Shown: positions 21,824 through 31,478, counted from the stretch's first letter. The stretch: 64,000 nucleotides of DNA from Streptantibioticus silvisoli (GCF_027947535.2 NZ_JAAGKO020000002.1:124001-188000), one strand, 5' to 3'. A program made the numbers and translations. The notes: generated by a model from the sequence alone, not told the origin.

Positions 21824-24508
21824 ATGCGCACCCTGCTGATCGACAACTACGACTCGTTCACCCACAACCTGGCCCACCAGATCACCGCCGTGACCGGCCG
21901 TGAGCCGGTCGTGGTGCGCAACGACGACCCCGGCTGGCGACTGGGCCGGCTGGCCGGCTTCGACGCGGTGGTGCTCTCGCCCGGCCCCGGCACCCCCGAG
22001 CGGGCCGCCGACTTCGGCGTCTGCCGCGAGGTGATCGACCGCTGCGGACTGCCGCTGCTCGGCGTCTGCCTGGGCCACCAGGGCATCGCCGCCCGGTACG
22101 GCGCCACGGTCGCCCCCGCCCCGGAGCCCGTGCACGGCAGGACCTCGCCGGTGCTGCACGACGGCACCGGACTGTTCGCCGGCCTCCCCTCCCCGTTCGA
22201 CGCCGTCCGCTACCACTCGCTGACCGTCACCGGCCTCCCCGCCGAACTGGCCGCCCTCGCCCGCACCCCGGACGGCGTCCTGATGGCGCTGCGCCACCGC
22301 ACCCGGCCGCAGTGGGGCGTCCAGTTCCACCCCGAGTCCATAGCCACCCGCCACGGCGACCGCCTGCTGGCGAACTTCGTTGCCCTGGCGGCGGCGGAAC
22401 GCGTCCCGCGCGAACGGATCGGGACGGCGGGGGAGTGGAGGACAGCGGGGGAATCCGGGTGGGCGGGCGCGTCGGAAGCGGACCTGGAGCCGGGGTTGGG
22501 CCTGATGCCGGGGGCGGGCCTTGGACCGGAGCCGGCACCGGAACCAGGACCGCAATCAGGACCGCCACCGGGACCGGACGTGTGGCCGCGGTCGCCGGGG
22601 GACGTCGTGCCGCCGCGGGTGACGCGGTCGTACGAGCTGATGGTCGAACGGGTCGGCGGGCCGGTGGACGCCGAAGCCGCCTTCGACGCGCTGTTCCGCC
22701 GCGGACCGTACGCGTACTGGCTCGACAGCTCCCGAGCGGGCGGCGGGCCGCAGCGCGGGCGGTTCTCGGTGCTGGGCGACGCGAGCGGCCCGCTGGCCCG
22801 GGTGGCGACCGCGGACGTCGCTGCCCGCACGGTGACCGTACGGTCCGCGGCGGGCGAGGAGACGGTCGCCGGCGCCTTCCTGGACTGGCTCGACCGCGAC
22901 CTGCGCGCGACCCGCCTCACCACTCCGGCGCCGCCCGTGCCGCCGTGCGACTTCGCGCTCGGCTGGGTGGGCTACCTCGGCTACGAGCTGAAGGCGCAGT
23001 GCGGCGGCCGGAACGCGCACCGGTCGCCCGACCCGGACGCGGTGATGGTGTTCGCCGACCGCGCGCTCGTCATCGACCACCTCGCTGGGGAAACGTATCT
23101 GTTGGCGCTGGCCCGGACCCCGCCGGCCGATGATCCGGCGGCCGACGATCCGGTGACGGTGGCCGATGACCCGGCGGCCGACGATCCGGCGACGGTGGCC
23201 GAGGGCCCGTCGGCCGACGGTGCCGCGGCCGAGGGTCCCGCCGCTGACGGCCCGGCGGCCGACATCCACCCCGCCCCCGCAGACCGCCCCGTAGACCGCC
23301 CCGCAGACCGCCTCGCCGCCGCGTGCTGGCTGCGGGAGACGGCCGACCGGCTGCGGTCCCTGGCCGCGCTCGCGCCGCCCGCCGCCGGGCCCGCGCTGGA
23401 ACTCGCCGGACCGCTCGCCCTGCGGCACGACCGGGCGCGTTACCTGGAGCTGATAGCCGACGCGCAGCGCCAGATCGCGGCCGGCGAGACGTACGAGGTC
23501 TGCGTGACCAACGAGATCGTGGCGCCGCTCGCCGGGTACCGGCCGGACACCGCCTGGCGGGCGTACCGCGCCATGCGGCGTGCCGCGCCCGCGCCGTTCG
23601 GGGCGCTGCTGTGCTTCGGCGGTCTCGCGGTGCTCAGCACCTCGCCGGAACGTTTCCTGCGGGTCGCCGCCGACGGCCGCGCCGAGTCCCGCCCGATCAA
23701 GGGCACCCGGCCGCGCGGCGCCACCCCGCAGCAGGACGCCGCGCTGCGCGACGAGCTGGCCACCTCGGAGAAGGACCGGTCGGAGAATCTGATGATCGTC
23801 GACCTGGTCCGCAACGACCTCGGGCGCAGCGCGGTCCCCGGATCGGTCGAGGTGCCGGGGTTGTTCGAGGTCGAGACGTACGACACCGTGCACCAGCTCG
23901 TCAGCACGGTGCGCGCCACCCTGCGGCCGCGGGCGTCGGCGGTGGACTGCGTGCGGGCCGCCTTCCCGCCCGGTTCGATGACCGGCGCCCCCAAGATCCG
24001 CACCCTGAGCGTGCTGGACCGCCTGGAGGCCGGACCGCGCGGTGTCTACTCCGGCGCCGTCGGCTACTTCTCGCTCACCGGCGCCGCCGATCTCAGCGTC
24101 GTCATCCGCACCGCCGTCCTCAGCCCCGGAACGCCGGGTGAGTCCGGCGCCCCCGGAATCCCCGCCACCCCCGGAACGCCCGGCGCCCAGGCAATCCCCG
24201 GTGAGCCCGGCACCCCCGGCACCCACGCAATCCCCGGCACCCCCGGCCCCCCGGCAACGCCCCCCACCCCCGCGCGGGTGCGCTACGGCACCGGCGGCGC
24301 CGTCGTCGCGCTGTCCGACCCCGGGGCCGAGTTCACCGAGACCGTCGTCAAGGCAGCCCCGCTGCTCGCCCTGACCGGAGGCGTCTTCCCCGGCGCCGGG
24401 CGGGCCGGTGCCGGTCACGGTCCCGGCGCCGGAGCCCGGGTGATCCCGCGCGACACCGGGGGCGGGCGCGGTGCGAACGCGGCGATATCCGGTACAACCG
24501 GACGGTGA
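21824..24508 (+). CDS. pabAB: Fused aminodeoxychorismate synthase (PabA-PabB) with collagen-like insertions
   Basis: An 894-residue fusion. Residues ~1-190 are the glutamine amidotransferase: LLIDNYDSFTHNL, LLGVCLGHQG (catalytic Cys) and FHPES (His/Glu). Residues ~260-890 are the chorismate-binding synthase: SRPIKGTRPRGATPQQDA, EKDRSENLMIVDLVRNDLGR and PPGSMTGAPKIRT. The product is 4-amino-4-deoxychorismate for folate or, in clusters, for p-aminobenzoate-derived antibiotics. ATG 21824 is preferred because GTG 21812 overlaps the GGGAGG site. There are three odd low-complexity insertions: a Pro/Gly linker (~225-250), an Ala/Asp/Pro run (~435-500), and a collagen-like Gly/Pro segment of ~45 residues inside the C-terminal catalytic region (GTPGESGAPGIPATPGTPG) just before RVRYGTGGAV. 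Confidence 0.93.
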   Translation: MRTLLIDNYDSFTHNLAHQITAVTGREPVVVRNDDPGWRLGRLAGFDAVVLSPGPGTPERAADFGVCREVIDRCGLPLLGVCLGHQGIAARYGATVAPAPEPVHGRTSPVLHDGTGLFAGLPSPFDAVRYHSLTVTGLPAELAALARTPDGVLMALRHRTRPQWGVQFHPESIATRHGDRLLANFVALAAAERVPRERIGTAGEWRTAGESGWAGASEADLEPGLGLMPGAGLGPEPAPEPGPQSGPPPGPDVWPRSPGDVVPPRVTRSYELMVERVGGPVDAEAAFDALFRRGPYAYWLDSSRAGGGPQRGRFSVLGDASGPLARVATADVAARTVTVRSAAGEETVAGAFLDWLDRDLRATRLTTPAPPVPPCDFALGWVGYLGYELKAQCGGRNAHRSPDPDAVMVFADRALVIDHLAGETYLLALARTPPADDPAADDPVTVADDPAADDPATVAEGPSADGAAAEGPAADGPAADIHPAPADRPVDRPADRLAAACWLRETADRLRSLAALAPPAAGPALELAGPLALRHDRARYLELIADAQRQIAAGETYEVCVTNEIVAPLAGYRPDTAWRAYRAMRRAAPAPFGALLCFGGLAVLSTSPERFLRVAADGRAESRPIKGTRPRGATPQQDAALRDELATSEKDRSENLMIVDLVRNDLGRSAVPGSVEVPGLFEVETYDTVHQLVSTVRATLRPRASAVDCVRAAFPPGSMTGAPKIRTLSVLDRLEAGPRGVYSGAVGYFSLTGAADLSVVIRTAVLSPGTPGESGAPGIPATPGTPGAQAIPGEPGTPGTHAIPGTPGPPATPPTPARVRYGTGGAVVALSDPGAEFTETVVKAAPLLALTGGVFPGAGRAGAGHGPGAGARVIPRDTGGGRGANAAISGTTGR

Positions 24509-24567
24509 CCGTCCTGCGGACGGCACCCGCCGCCCGCAGGACGCCCCCGACCGCGAGGAGCCCCCCG

Positions 24568-26307
24568 GTGCCCACCCCCAGCGTCGCCGACCAGTTCGTG
24601 CAGGTCCTCGTGCAGACCGGCGTCCAGCGTGTCTACGGTGTCGTCGGCGACAGCCTGAACCCGCTGGTCGACGCCATCCGCCGCACGCCGGGCATCGACT
24701 GGGCGCACGTGCGCAACGAGGAGGCCGGCGCGTTCGCCGCCGCGGCCGAGGCCCAGATCACCGGGCGGCTCGCGGTGTGCGCCGGATCGTGCGGACCGGG
24801 CAACACCCACCTCGTCCAGGGCCTGTACGACGCCCAGCGCTCCGCCGCCCCGGTGCTGGCGATCGCCTCGCACATCCCCTCGACGCAGATCGGCACCGGG
24901 TTCTTCCAGGAGACCCACCCGGAGCAGCTGTTCGCGGAGGCCGCCGGCTACTGCGAACTCGTCTCGCAGCCCGAGCAGATGCCGCGCATCCTGCGCATCG
25001 CCGTCCAGCACGCCGTCGGCGCCCCCGGCGTCTCGGTGCTGGTGCTGCCCGGCGACATCGCGGCCCGCCCGGCCGCCCACCCCACCGGCGCCCCCTCGGC
25101 GGTCGCCGCGCCGGGCGCCGTCCACCCCGACCCGGACGCGGTGCGCGCGCTGGCCGCCGCGCTGAACGCCGCCCGCCGCGTCACGCTCTTCTGCGGCGCC
25201 GGGGCGCGGCAGGCGCACGCCGAGGTCATGCGGCTGGCCGGCACGCTGCACGCCCCGGTCGGGCACACGCTGCGCGGCAAGGAGTGGATCCAGTTCGACA
25301 ACCCCTACGACGTCGGGATGATCGGCCTGCTCGGCTACGGCGCGTGCTACGAGGCGCTGCACGAGGCCGACCTCGCGGTGCTGCTGGGCGCCGACTTCCC
25401 GTACGACGACTTCCTGCCCGGCGAGCACACGGTCCAGGTCGACCACGACGCCACCCGGCTCGGCCGCCGCACCCCGCTGGAGGTGGCCGTGCACGGCGAC
25501 GTCGGTGCCACCCTGCGCGCGGTGCAGCCGCTGCTGACCGCTCGCGAGGACCGCCGGTTCCTCGACGACATGCTGCGCAAGCACGAACGCGCCCTGACCA
25601 AGGTCGTCGGCGCCTACACCCGCGACGTCGAGAGCCACCTGCCGATCCACCCCGAGTACGCCGCCAGCCTGCTGGACCGACTGGCCGCCGACGACGCGGT
25701 GTTCACCGTCGACACCGGCATGAACAACGTGTGGGCCGCCCGCTACCTCACCCCCAACGGCCGCCGCCGGGTGATCGGTTCGTTCACCCACGGCACGATG
25801 GCCAACGCGCTGCCGCACGCCGTGGGCGCCGCGTTCGCCGAGCCGGGACGCCAGGTCGTCGCGCTGTGCGGCGACGGCGGACTGAGCATGCTGATGGGCG
25901 AGTTGATCACCGTCGTCCAGCACGGGCTCGACGTGAAGGTCATCGTCTTCAACAACTCCTCGCTCGGCATGGTCAAGCTGGAGATGATGGTCGACGGGCT
26001 GCCCGCCTTCGAGACCGACCACCCGGCCGTCAACTACACCGCTGTCGCTGAGGGGTTGGGCATCCCGGCGGTCCGGGTCGAGAAGCCCGGCGCGATCCGC
26101 GAGGCGTTCCAGCACGCGCTGGAACGGCCCGGGCCCGCGCTGGTCGAACTGGTCACCGACCCCAACGCGTTGTCCATCCCGTCGCACATCACCGCCGGCC
26201 AGGTGCGCGGCTTCGCCCTCGCCGCCGGCCGCACGGTCCTCGACGGCGGCGTCGGCTCGATGCTCGACCTGGCCCGCTCCAACCTCCGCAACCTGCCCCG
26301 CCCTTGA
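24568..26307 (+). CDS. poxB: Thiamine-diphosphate-dependent pyruvate oxidase/dehydrogenase (PoxB-like)
   Basis: A 579-residue protein, normal for the family. N-terminal ThDP (Pyr) domain: GVQRVYGVVGDSLNPLVDAI, HVRNEEAGAFAAAAEAQITG (catalytic Glu). Central FAD-binding domain: RRVTLFCGAGARQAHAEVM. C-terminal ThDP (PP) domain: ALCGDGGLSMLMGEL (GDG...N motif, with VIVFNNSSLGMVK). It oxidatively decarboxylates pyruvate to acetate and CO2 using FAD with quinone or O2 as acceptor. The start GTG 24568 has GAGGAG 7 nt upstream; in-frame codons further up run into pabAB. It is 59 bp after pabAB and may be co-transcribed, though no functional link is obvious. Acetolactate synthase is the main alternative, less likely given the sequence after the Glu motif. 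Confidence 0.88.
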   Translation: MPTPSVADQFVQVLVQTGVQRVYGVVGDSLNPLVDAIRRTPGIDWAHVRNEEAGAFAAAAEAQITGRLAVCAGSCGPGNTHLVQGLYDAQRSAAPVLAIASHIPSTQIGTGFFQETHPEQLFAEAAGYCELVSQPEQMPRILRIAVQHAVGAPGVSVLVLPGDIAARPAAHPTGAPSAVAAPGAVHPDPDAVRALAAALNAARRVTLFCGAGARQAHAEVMRLAGTLHAPVGHTLRGKEWIQFDNPYDVGMIGLLGYGACYEALHEADLAVLLGADFPYDDFLPGEHTVQVDHDATRLGRRTPLEVAVHGDVGATLRAVQPLLTAREDRRFLDDMLRKHERALTKVVGAYTRDVESHLPIHPEYAASLLDRLAADDAVFTVDTGMNNVWAARYLTPNGRRRVIGSFTHGTMANALPHAVGAAFAEPGRQVVALCGDGGLSMLMGELITVVQHGLDVKVIVFNNSSLGMVKLEMMVDGLPAFETDHPAVNYTAVAEGLGIPAVRVEKPGAIREAFQHALERPGPALVELVTDPNALSIPSHITAGQVRGFALAAGRTVLDGGVGSMLDLARSNLRNLPRP

Positions 26308-26468
26308 GCCCCCGCGCGGGAGGTGTGAGCGTCGCGGCCGGGGGCACGCGTCGCGGCGTCAGTAGTGCGAAAGGCGGAGAAACTCTCCGTAAGTCTTCGC
26401 AAGTGCGGACACGCACGGCACCGGCACCGCTACCTTGAGTGGGCGAAACGCGGTCGTGGGAGGGCAGG

Positions 26469-27446
26469 ATGGACAGCCACAACGACAACAGGCCCACGGG
26501 CGGCGACCCCTCGCCCGTCGGGGACGAGGACAGCGGACGGTTCCTGGAGCGGCTGCTGGACCGCGACGAGGCGGCCGGCGACGGCGTGGCCCACGCGCTG
26601 CCCCGGCTGCGCACCGCGCTCATGCACTGCACCGAACTGCACGCCATGCGCCGCCGCAAGGGCACCGACGGGCCGGTCGGCCACCGGGTGGTCAAGCACG
26701 TCTTCCTGCTCGCCGACGGCACCGGCGAGGTGCTGTGGGAGGTCGAGCACAACACCCACCCCGACGGCCGCACCCGGCACCGCCTGCTGCCCGACCGGGG
26801 CAGCGCCGAGGCGTACGCGCGCGAACGGTTCGGCGAACCCCCGCTGCTCGACCTGTGGCCCCGGCTCGCCGCCGAGGACGGCCTCCCCGTCGACCCGGTC
26901 CCCGGCCACGGACTCGCCGGGCCCGCGCTGGACGGGGTCTTCGGCTTCACCGCCGGCTCCGGCCCGCGCCCCGACCCCGACTTCGTGGCCGGTACCGCCG
27001 GCGCGCTCGACCCGCCGGCCGACCCCGCCTCCGAACTCGGCCGGATGATCGCGGAGATCTTCTTCACCGCCCGCCGCGCCGAACACCGCACCCGCCGCTC
27101 GCGCGCCGACCGGACCACCGAACGCGGCCAGTCCGCCGACCACGCCTGGCGGGTGCTGCGCCGCGCGGAGAACGCCGACCGGCCCGGCGAGGCGGTGCGC
27201 CGCCGGCTGCGGGCCGCCGTCGGCCACGAGACCGTCCTGATCACCCGCCGCCACGACGCCACGCCCGGCCACGTCCTGGAATGGGCCCTGTACCAGCACG
27301 CGTTCCTGCTCGCCGACGGCGCGGAGATCAGCCTGTGGGAACTGGAGCACACCCGGTCGCCCGGCGCGCTCGCCCCGGTGTGCGAGGTCTACCTCGACGA
27401 GTCCACCGCCCGCGACCGCGCCGACCACTACCGCGCGGGGGAGTGA
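26469..27446 (+). CDS. DUF6227-family protein
   Basis: A 325-residue soluble protein with two related halves. Each contains the line H-x-FLLADG-x-E-x-x-LWE-x-EH: KHVFLLADGTGEVLWEVEHN near residue 75, and QHAFLLADGAEISLWELEHT near residue 285. HAWRVLRRAENADRPGEAVR lies between. This is the pattern of the actinobacterial DUF6227 family, whose function is unknown. ATG 26469 has GGGAGGG upstream. The internal duplication suggests the protein arose by fusion of two copies of one small alpha/beta domain. Confidence 0.8.
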   Translation: MDSHNDNRPTGGDPSPVGDEDSGRFLERLLDRDEAAGDGVAHALPRLRTALMHCTELHAMRRRKGTDGPVGHRVVKHVFLLADGTGEVLWEVEHNTHPDGRTRHRLLPDRGSAEAYARERFGEPPLLDLWPRLAAEDGLPVDPVPGHGLAGPALDGVFGFTAGSGPRPDPDFVAGTAGALDPPADPASELGRMIAEIFFTARRAEHRTRRSRADRTTERGQSADHAWRVLRRAENADRPGEAVRRRLRAAVGHETVLITRRHDATPGHVLEWALYQHAFLLADGAEISLWELEHTRSPGALAPVCEVYLDESTARDRADHYRAGE

Positions 27447-27480
27447 CCCCGGGCCGCGGCCGGCAGGTGCCCGACCGGTG

Positions 27481-28152
27481 TCAGCCGGCCTCGGCCGGGG
27501 TGACCGTCACGCCCGCCGCGCCGGCCAGCGAGGCGGCCGCGGCGGCGGCCTCCTCCAGGCGGCGTTCCCGCTTGAAGACCCAACTGGCCACCGCGCCGGC
27601 GCCGACCAGCGAGACCAGCGACATCGCGGTGCCCAGCCAGCCGGCGCCCAGCCACTTGCCGCCCAGCCAGCCCACCACCACGCCGTACGTCGCCCACGCC
27701 ACCCCGGCCACCGCGGACCACGGCAGGAACTCCGCCGGCCTGCGGTGCGCGGCGCCCGCGCCCAGGCTCATCACCGACCGGCCGGCCGGCGCGAACCGGG
27801 CCAGCACCACCAGACCGCCGCCGCCGTGCGACAGCACCGCGCCCAACCGTTCCTGCGCCGTCGCCAGCCGCCGCGAACCGGCCAGCCGCCGGTCCAGCCA
27901 CGCGCCGCCGTGGTATGCCAGCCGGTACGCCGCCAGGTCGCCCAGGCACGAGGCCGCCGCCGCGCACACCAGCAGCGCGACGACGTCCCGTATGTCCTGG
28001 GCGCCGTTGCCCCCGGCGGCCACCGCGGTCACCGCGGAGATCAGCAGGATGCCGGAGGGCAGCACCGGTACGAAGACGTCCAGCAAAACGGACAGCCCGA
28101 CGAGGACGAACACCCAAGGGGTGCCGACTAGCGAATTCACGTCTGCGGACAC
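27481..28152 (-). CDS. DedA/SNARE-associated family membrane protein
   Basis: A 223-residue membrane protein with about five hydrophobic helices (FVLVGLSVLLDVFVPVLPSG, with ILLISAVTAVA). GDLAAYRLAY and VVLARFAPAGRSVMSLGAGA correspond to the DedA signature (G-D-x-x-x-Y; F-x-P-x-x-R). DedA proteins are polyprenyl-phosphate or phospholipid flippases needed for envelope homeostasis. The start at 28152 follows GAGAGCG. It is convergent with the DUF6227 gene, 34 bp apart. The Ala-rich C-terminal tail is cytoplasmic. Confidence 0.88.
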   Translation of the reverse strand: MSADVNSLVGTPWVFVLVGLSVLLDVFVPVLPSGILLISAVTAVAAGGNGAQDIRDVVALLVCAAAASCLGDLAAYRLAYHGGAWLDRRLAGSRRLATAQERLGAVLSHGGGGLVVLARFAPAGRSVMSLGAGAAHRRPAEFLPWSAVAGVAWATYGVVVGWLGGKWLGAGWLGTAMSLVSLVGAGAVASWVFKRERRLEEAAAAAASLAGAAGVTVTPAEAG

Positions 28153-28336
28153 GGTCGCGCTCTCCTGGTCCCCGTCTATGCGTCACTGCTCAGCGAGGCG
28201 GAAGTAACGCTCCACCCAGCCGTACAGCGTACGCGTGCACCTGTTTTCTTCCCGTGCAGGGGCACGATGTGAACTCTTTCTCACCAACTTCTCAACAGCC
28301 TGTGGATATCTCGCCGTCCGACCTGCGGCTCGTCCG

Positions 28337-29233
28337 TCAGAACAGTCCGTCGGGCGGCGGTTCGGGCGCCGCGGGAAGCGGACGCGACGGGGCCGTCACG
28401 GCGCTGTCCGGGGCCGCCGCGGTCAGGGGCCAGCCGGCCAGCAGGCGCAGGTCGACCAGCAGCGGGCCACCGGGGCGGTCGAGGTGCGCGTACGGTCCGA
28501 CGACGGCGGTCAGCGTGCCGGCGACCACCGCGCCGGGCGCCAGCGCGGTGACGTGCGCGCGGGGGCGTGGCGGGCCGGCGGGGTCCACCCGGTAGGCGGG
28601 GGCGTGGTCGGCGACGGACAGCGCGCGCGGCGTGACGGTGTCGGGCCAGGACGGTGAGGCGGTGGCGCGGGCGTGCGCGGCGGACAGGTCGGCCGCCGCC
28701 CGCGCCTGGTCCCAGCCGGCCGCCAGCGCGGCGTGCTTCACCCGGGCGCTGATCCGGTCCGGGACGTCGAGCGCGGCGCCGAGCGCGGACTCCGCCCGGC
28801 GGACCGCGGCCAGCGGGCCCTCGCCGAGCCAGCTGTGCGCCAGCGCGCCCTGCTCCAGCAGCCGGGCCGGCCCCCGCACGTGGGCGGTGATGCCGAGCTT
28901 GACCAGCCGGGGGCCGAACCAGGCGAGGTAGAGCGCGAACAGCCGCGGGTCGTCGAGGGCGGTGTCGGCCGCGACGGAGGAGGAACGGTCCAGCGCGGCG
29001 CACGACGGGCAGCGTGCCATGGTCCGGCCGGCCGGGATCTCGGCGTCGTGCGGGCACCAGGTGCGCCGCCCTGCCCGCCGCACCCCGGCGCACCGCCGCT
29101 CACCGGTCGCGCGGAACGCCAGCGGTCCGCCGAAGGCCAGCGGCCGCACGCGGTCGCCGCCGGTGCGGGACGCCCACGCCAGCGCGGGGCGGCCGTCGCG
29201 CCAGGCGGGCCCTTCGCAACGCCAGGGGTTCAC
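28337..29233 (-). CDS. DUF2797-family protein
   Basis: A 298-residue protein. It begins (V)NPWRCEGPAWRDGRPALAW and contains CAGVRRAGRRTWCPHDAEIP and ARCPSCAAL (paired Cys, probably zinc-binding), LYLAWFGPRLVKLGITAHVR and RLLEQGALAHSWLGEGPL. These are the hallmarks of DUF2797, unknown in function, with a GIY-YIG-like feel in the KLGIT region. GTG 29233 overlaps the upstream FAD-gene stop (GTGA), so the two genes are translationally coupled. The C-terminal part is beta-rich with a Pro-rich tail. Confidence 0.85.
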   Translation of the reverse strand: MNPWRCEGPAWRDGRPALAWASRTGGDRVRPLAFGGPLAFRATGERRCAGVRRAGRRTWCPHDAEIPAGRTMARCPSCAALDRSSSVAADTALDDPRLFALYLAWFGPRLVKLGITAHVRGPARLLEQGALAHSWLGEGPLAAVRRAESALGAALDVPDRISARVKHAALAAGWDQARAAADLSAAHARATASPSWPDTVTPRALSVADHAPAYRVDPAGPPRPRAHVTALAPGAVVAGTLTAVVGPYAHLDRPGGPLLVDLRLLAGWPLTAAAPDSAVTAPSRPLPAAPEPPPDGLF

Positions 29234-31185
29234 ACCCCGATTCTGCCCGCGGGCGCCGACAGCACCGCGTTCTCCCGGGAGGCACGCGCCGACGGGATCG
29301 CCGCGGCGGCGCCGGCCGGCCGGCCGAGGGTGCCCAGGATCGCGCGGGCCACCGCGTCGGTGTCGGACAGCGTGACGGAGTCGACGCCGGGGCGGGCGCC
29401 GGCCGCGGTGACCCAGTGGACCCCTTCGGTGGGCACCCCGAGGGCGAACCGCCGTGCGTGCGGGCGCCCCTGACGGTCGATCAGGTGGTAGGGGCGGCCG
29501 GTGACGTCGAGGCCACCGGTCTCGTAGGCGCCGTTGCGGTGCGGGCGACAGCCGCCGTCGGCCAGCAGTGCGGCCAGCAGCGGGTCGGCGGTGCGGCGCA
29601 GGTCGGGCTCCGGCAGCCGGGCCTCGACCAGGGTGCGGACCGCCACCGGCGCGCCGGGAACCACCGGGGAGTCGGCGAGGAAGGCGGGCCCGTCCGGTGC
29701 GGCGCCGGTGCGCACCCGCAGGCCGGGGCCCAGCAGTTCGACGACGCCGGCCCGCATCAGCGCCGCCAGCTCCTCGATGCGGCGGCGCGGCGGCCCGATG
29801 GACAAGAAGGCGTTGAGCGGGGTGTACCAGCGGTCGAGGTGGTCGCGGCGCGAGACGCCGTCCAGTCCGCCGTGGTCGACGATCTGCCGCAGTTCGTTGC
29901 GCAGGTCGCGCAGCACGTCCAGGGCCGCCTTGACCGGTCCGGCGACGTTGCCCAGCCGGGCCTGCGCGACGTCCTCGCCCAGCACGCCGAGCAGCCAGTC
30001 GCGAAAGTCGGCCCGGCCGGTGAAGGCGCGCTCGCCGTACGGGCGGGCGACGCGTTCCCAGTCCCAGCGCCGGCCCGGGCCGAAGCCGGCCGCGGTCAGC
30101 AGCGCGTCCTCCGCGGGGCCGCCGTGCGCGGTGCGGGTGAAGGCGTCGCGGAACGCGCCGACCACCGCGCGCCGCGCGCCGCCGGCCGCGAGGGCGGCGG
30201 TGTAGTGCACCGCCTCGACCTCCTTGGCGACCAGCGGCCACACCTCGGCGCGGAAGTCCGGCGGGTCGCCGGCCGCCGCCCGGGCCCGGAAGGCCGCGAT
30301 GACGGGCGGGGTCAGCAGCAGCGGGAGGTGGCGGCCGTGCGCGCCCTTGGCGTTGTCGCCGCGCGCCTGGTAGGGCACACCGCGGCGCGATCCGGCGTAC
30401 AGCCGCGGTTCGCGGCCGCTGGGCAGGTAGACCAGGCCGGTGCCGTCGGCGTCCGGGGCGAAGCGGCCGCCGCGGCCGGACGTCAGCAGGGCGAGGTGGT
30501 CGAAGAAGTTCAGGCCCAGGCCGCGCAGTAGCACCGGTTCGTCCGGCGCGATGCGGTCCAACTGCTCCTGCACGTCGGCCGGGTTGGCGGGCGGCAGGTA
30601 GCGCAGCCCGCCGACCGCCGCGAACGCCGCCGTCGACTCCTGGTCGGGGCGCGGGCGTTCGGGCAGATGGCCCTGGACCAGCGCGACCGCGTCCAGCGGC
30701 GCCACCGTAGTGCCGTCCTCCAGCTCCAACGCCTGTGCTCCGCCCGGCAGTTCGCGCAGCCGCACCGCGCGGCAGGCGTGCGTGACGAAGGTGGCCCGGC
30801 CCGGGGCGCCGGCCACGACCCGGGCGTAGACCCACTCCAGGTACCGCCCGTACAGCGCCCGGCGCGGATACTCGTCCGGCCCCAGCGGGATCGACCGCGC
30901 GGCGGCCCACTCGTACAGGCTGGGGCCGGGCAGCACCGGGCCCTCGCAGCTGACGCTGGCGTCGGTGAACAAGGTGACCTGTGAGGCGACGGTGTTCATC
31001 AGCAGCTCGGCGGACTGCGCGGTGCGCCACACCTGGCCGGCGCCCGGCGGGTAGGGGTCGACCACGTGCACCGTCAGCCGGGCGTCCGCGGCGAGTTCCG
31101 GGAGGTTCGCGCACAGCCGTTCCAGCAGGCTGGTGCCCCGGGGACCGGCGCCGACGACGGCTATGTTGTGGTGCTGACCGGTCAA
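29230..31185 (-). CDS. FAD/NAD(P)-binding protein (FAD-NAD(P)-binding/NAD_binding_9 type)
   Basis: A 651-residue soluble protein. NIAVVGAGPRGTSLLERLCA is the dinucleotide-binding motif near the start, with WRTAQSAELLMNTVASQVTL, YGRYLEWVY and TVAPLDAVALVQGHLPE following. This is the large HI0933/FAD-NAD(P)-binding class found in many actinobacteria, whose substrate is mostly unknown. The ATG at 31185 is the first codon before the motif. It heads a two-gene unit with the DUF2797 gene (4-nt overlap). Related proteins occur near siderophore or D-amino-acid pathways, but nothing here says which reaction it performs. Confidence 0.85.
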   Translation of the reverse strand: MTGQHHNIAVVGAGPRGTSLLERLCANLPELAADARLTVHVVDPYPPGAGQVWRTAQSAELLMNTVASQVTLFTDASVSCEGPVLPGPSLYEWAAARSIPLGPDEYPRRALYGRYLEWVYARVVAGAPGRATFVTHACRAVRLRELPGGAQALELEDGTTVAPLDAVALVQGHLPERPRPDQESTAAFAAVGGLRYLPPANPADVQEQLDRIAPDEPVLLRGLGLNFFDHLALLTSGRGGRFAPDADGTGLVYLPSGREPRLYAGSRRGVPYQARGDNAKGAHGRHLPLLLTPPVIAAFRARAAAGDPPDFRAEVWPLVAKEVEAVHYTAALAAGGARRAVVGAFRDAFTRTAHGGPAEDALLTAAGFGPGRRWDWERVARPYGERAFTGRADFRDWLLGVLGEDVAQARLGNVAGPVKAALDVLRDLRNELRQIVDHGGLDGVSRRDHLDRWYTPLNAFLSIGPPRRRIEELAALMRAGVVELLGPGLRVRTGAAPDGPAFLADSPVVPGAPVAVRTLVEARLPEPDLRRTADPLLAALLADGGCRPHRNGAYETGGLDVTGRPYHLIDRQGRPHARRFALGVPTEGVHWVTAAGARPGVDSVTLSDTDAVARAILGTLGRPAGAAAAIPSARASRENAVLSAPAGRIGV

Positions 31186-31349
31186 GGTGCGTACTCCCGG
31201 GGACGGATGTGATGACCGCTGCGTGGTTTACGCACAATCATGCCGGGCCACCGGAACGCTTAACGTGATACATCCGTTATGCGAACCGCTGGTGTGGCGC
31301 ACATCACTCCCGTCGGGGGGCGCCGGTCACCGCGTCGACTATCCTTGGC

Positions 31350-31478
31350 CCCGCAGAAGGGGAGTAGCTCTTCGCCGGACCGTCGACATACTGCCGGGGA
31401 CCCGCTCGCGGGGGCCTGGCCGGCGCCCGGAGGCCGTGCGGCGGGACGCCGCGCGTGCCAGCGAGACCTTCGGCCGCA
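31350..31478 (+). promoter_or_regulatory. yybP-ykoY manganese riboswitch
   Basis: The two conserved metal-binding loops are present: GAAGGGGAGTAGC (31356-31368) and CGTCGACATACTG (31381-31393), followed by GC-rich arms and the closing GCGAGACCTTCGG. This order and these strings match the yybP-ykoY (Mn2+-sensing) class. It precedes a GDT1/MneA-type exporter, the standard partner. The region 31490-31525 contains a short CCCCTGAG/CTCAGG-type dyad that may form the expression platform. Confidence 0.88.

Noticed and set aside
28337-31237. Single 966-codon minus frame covering DUF2797 and the FAD gene region
   Set aside because: The upstream part is Arg/Pro nonsense; the FAD protein lies in another frame with clear motifs and overlaps DUF2797 by 4 nt.
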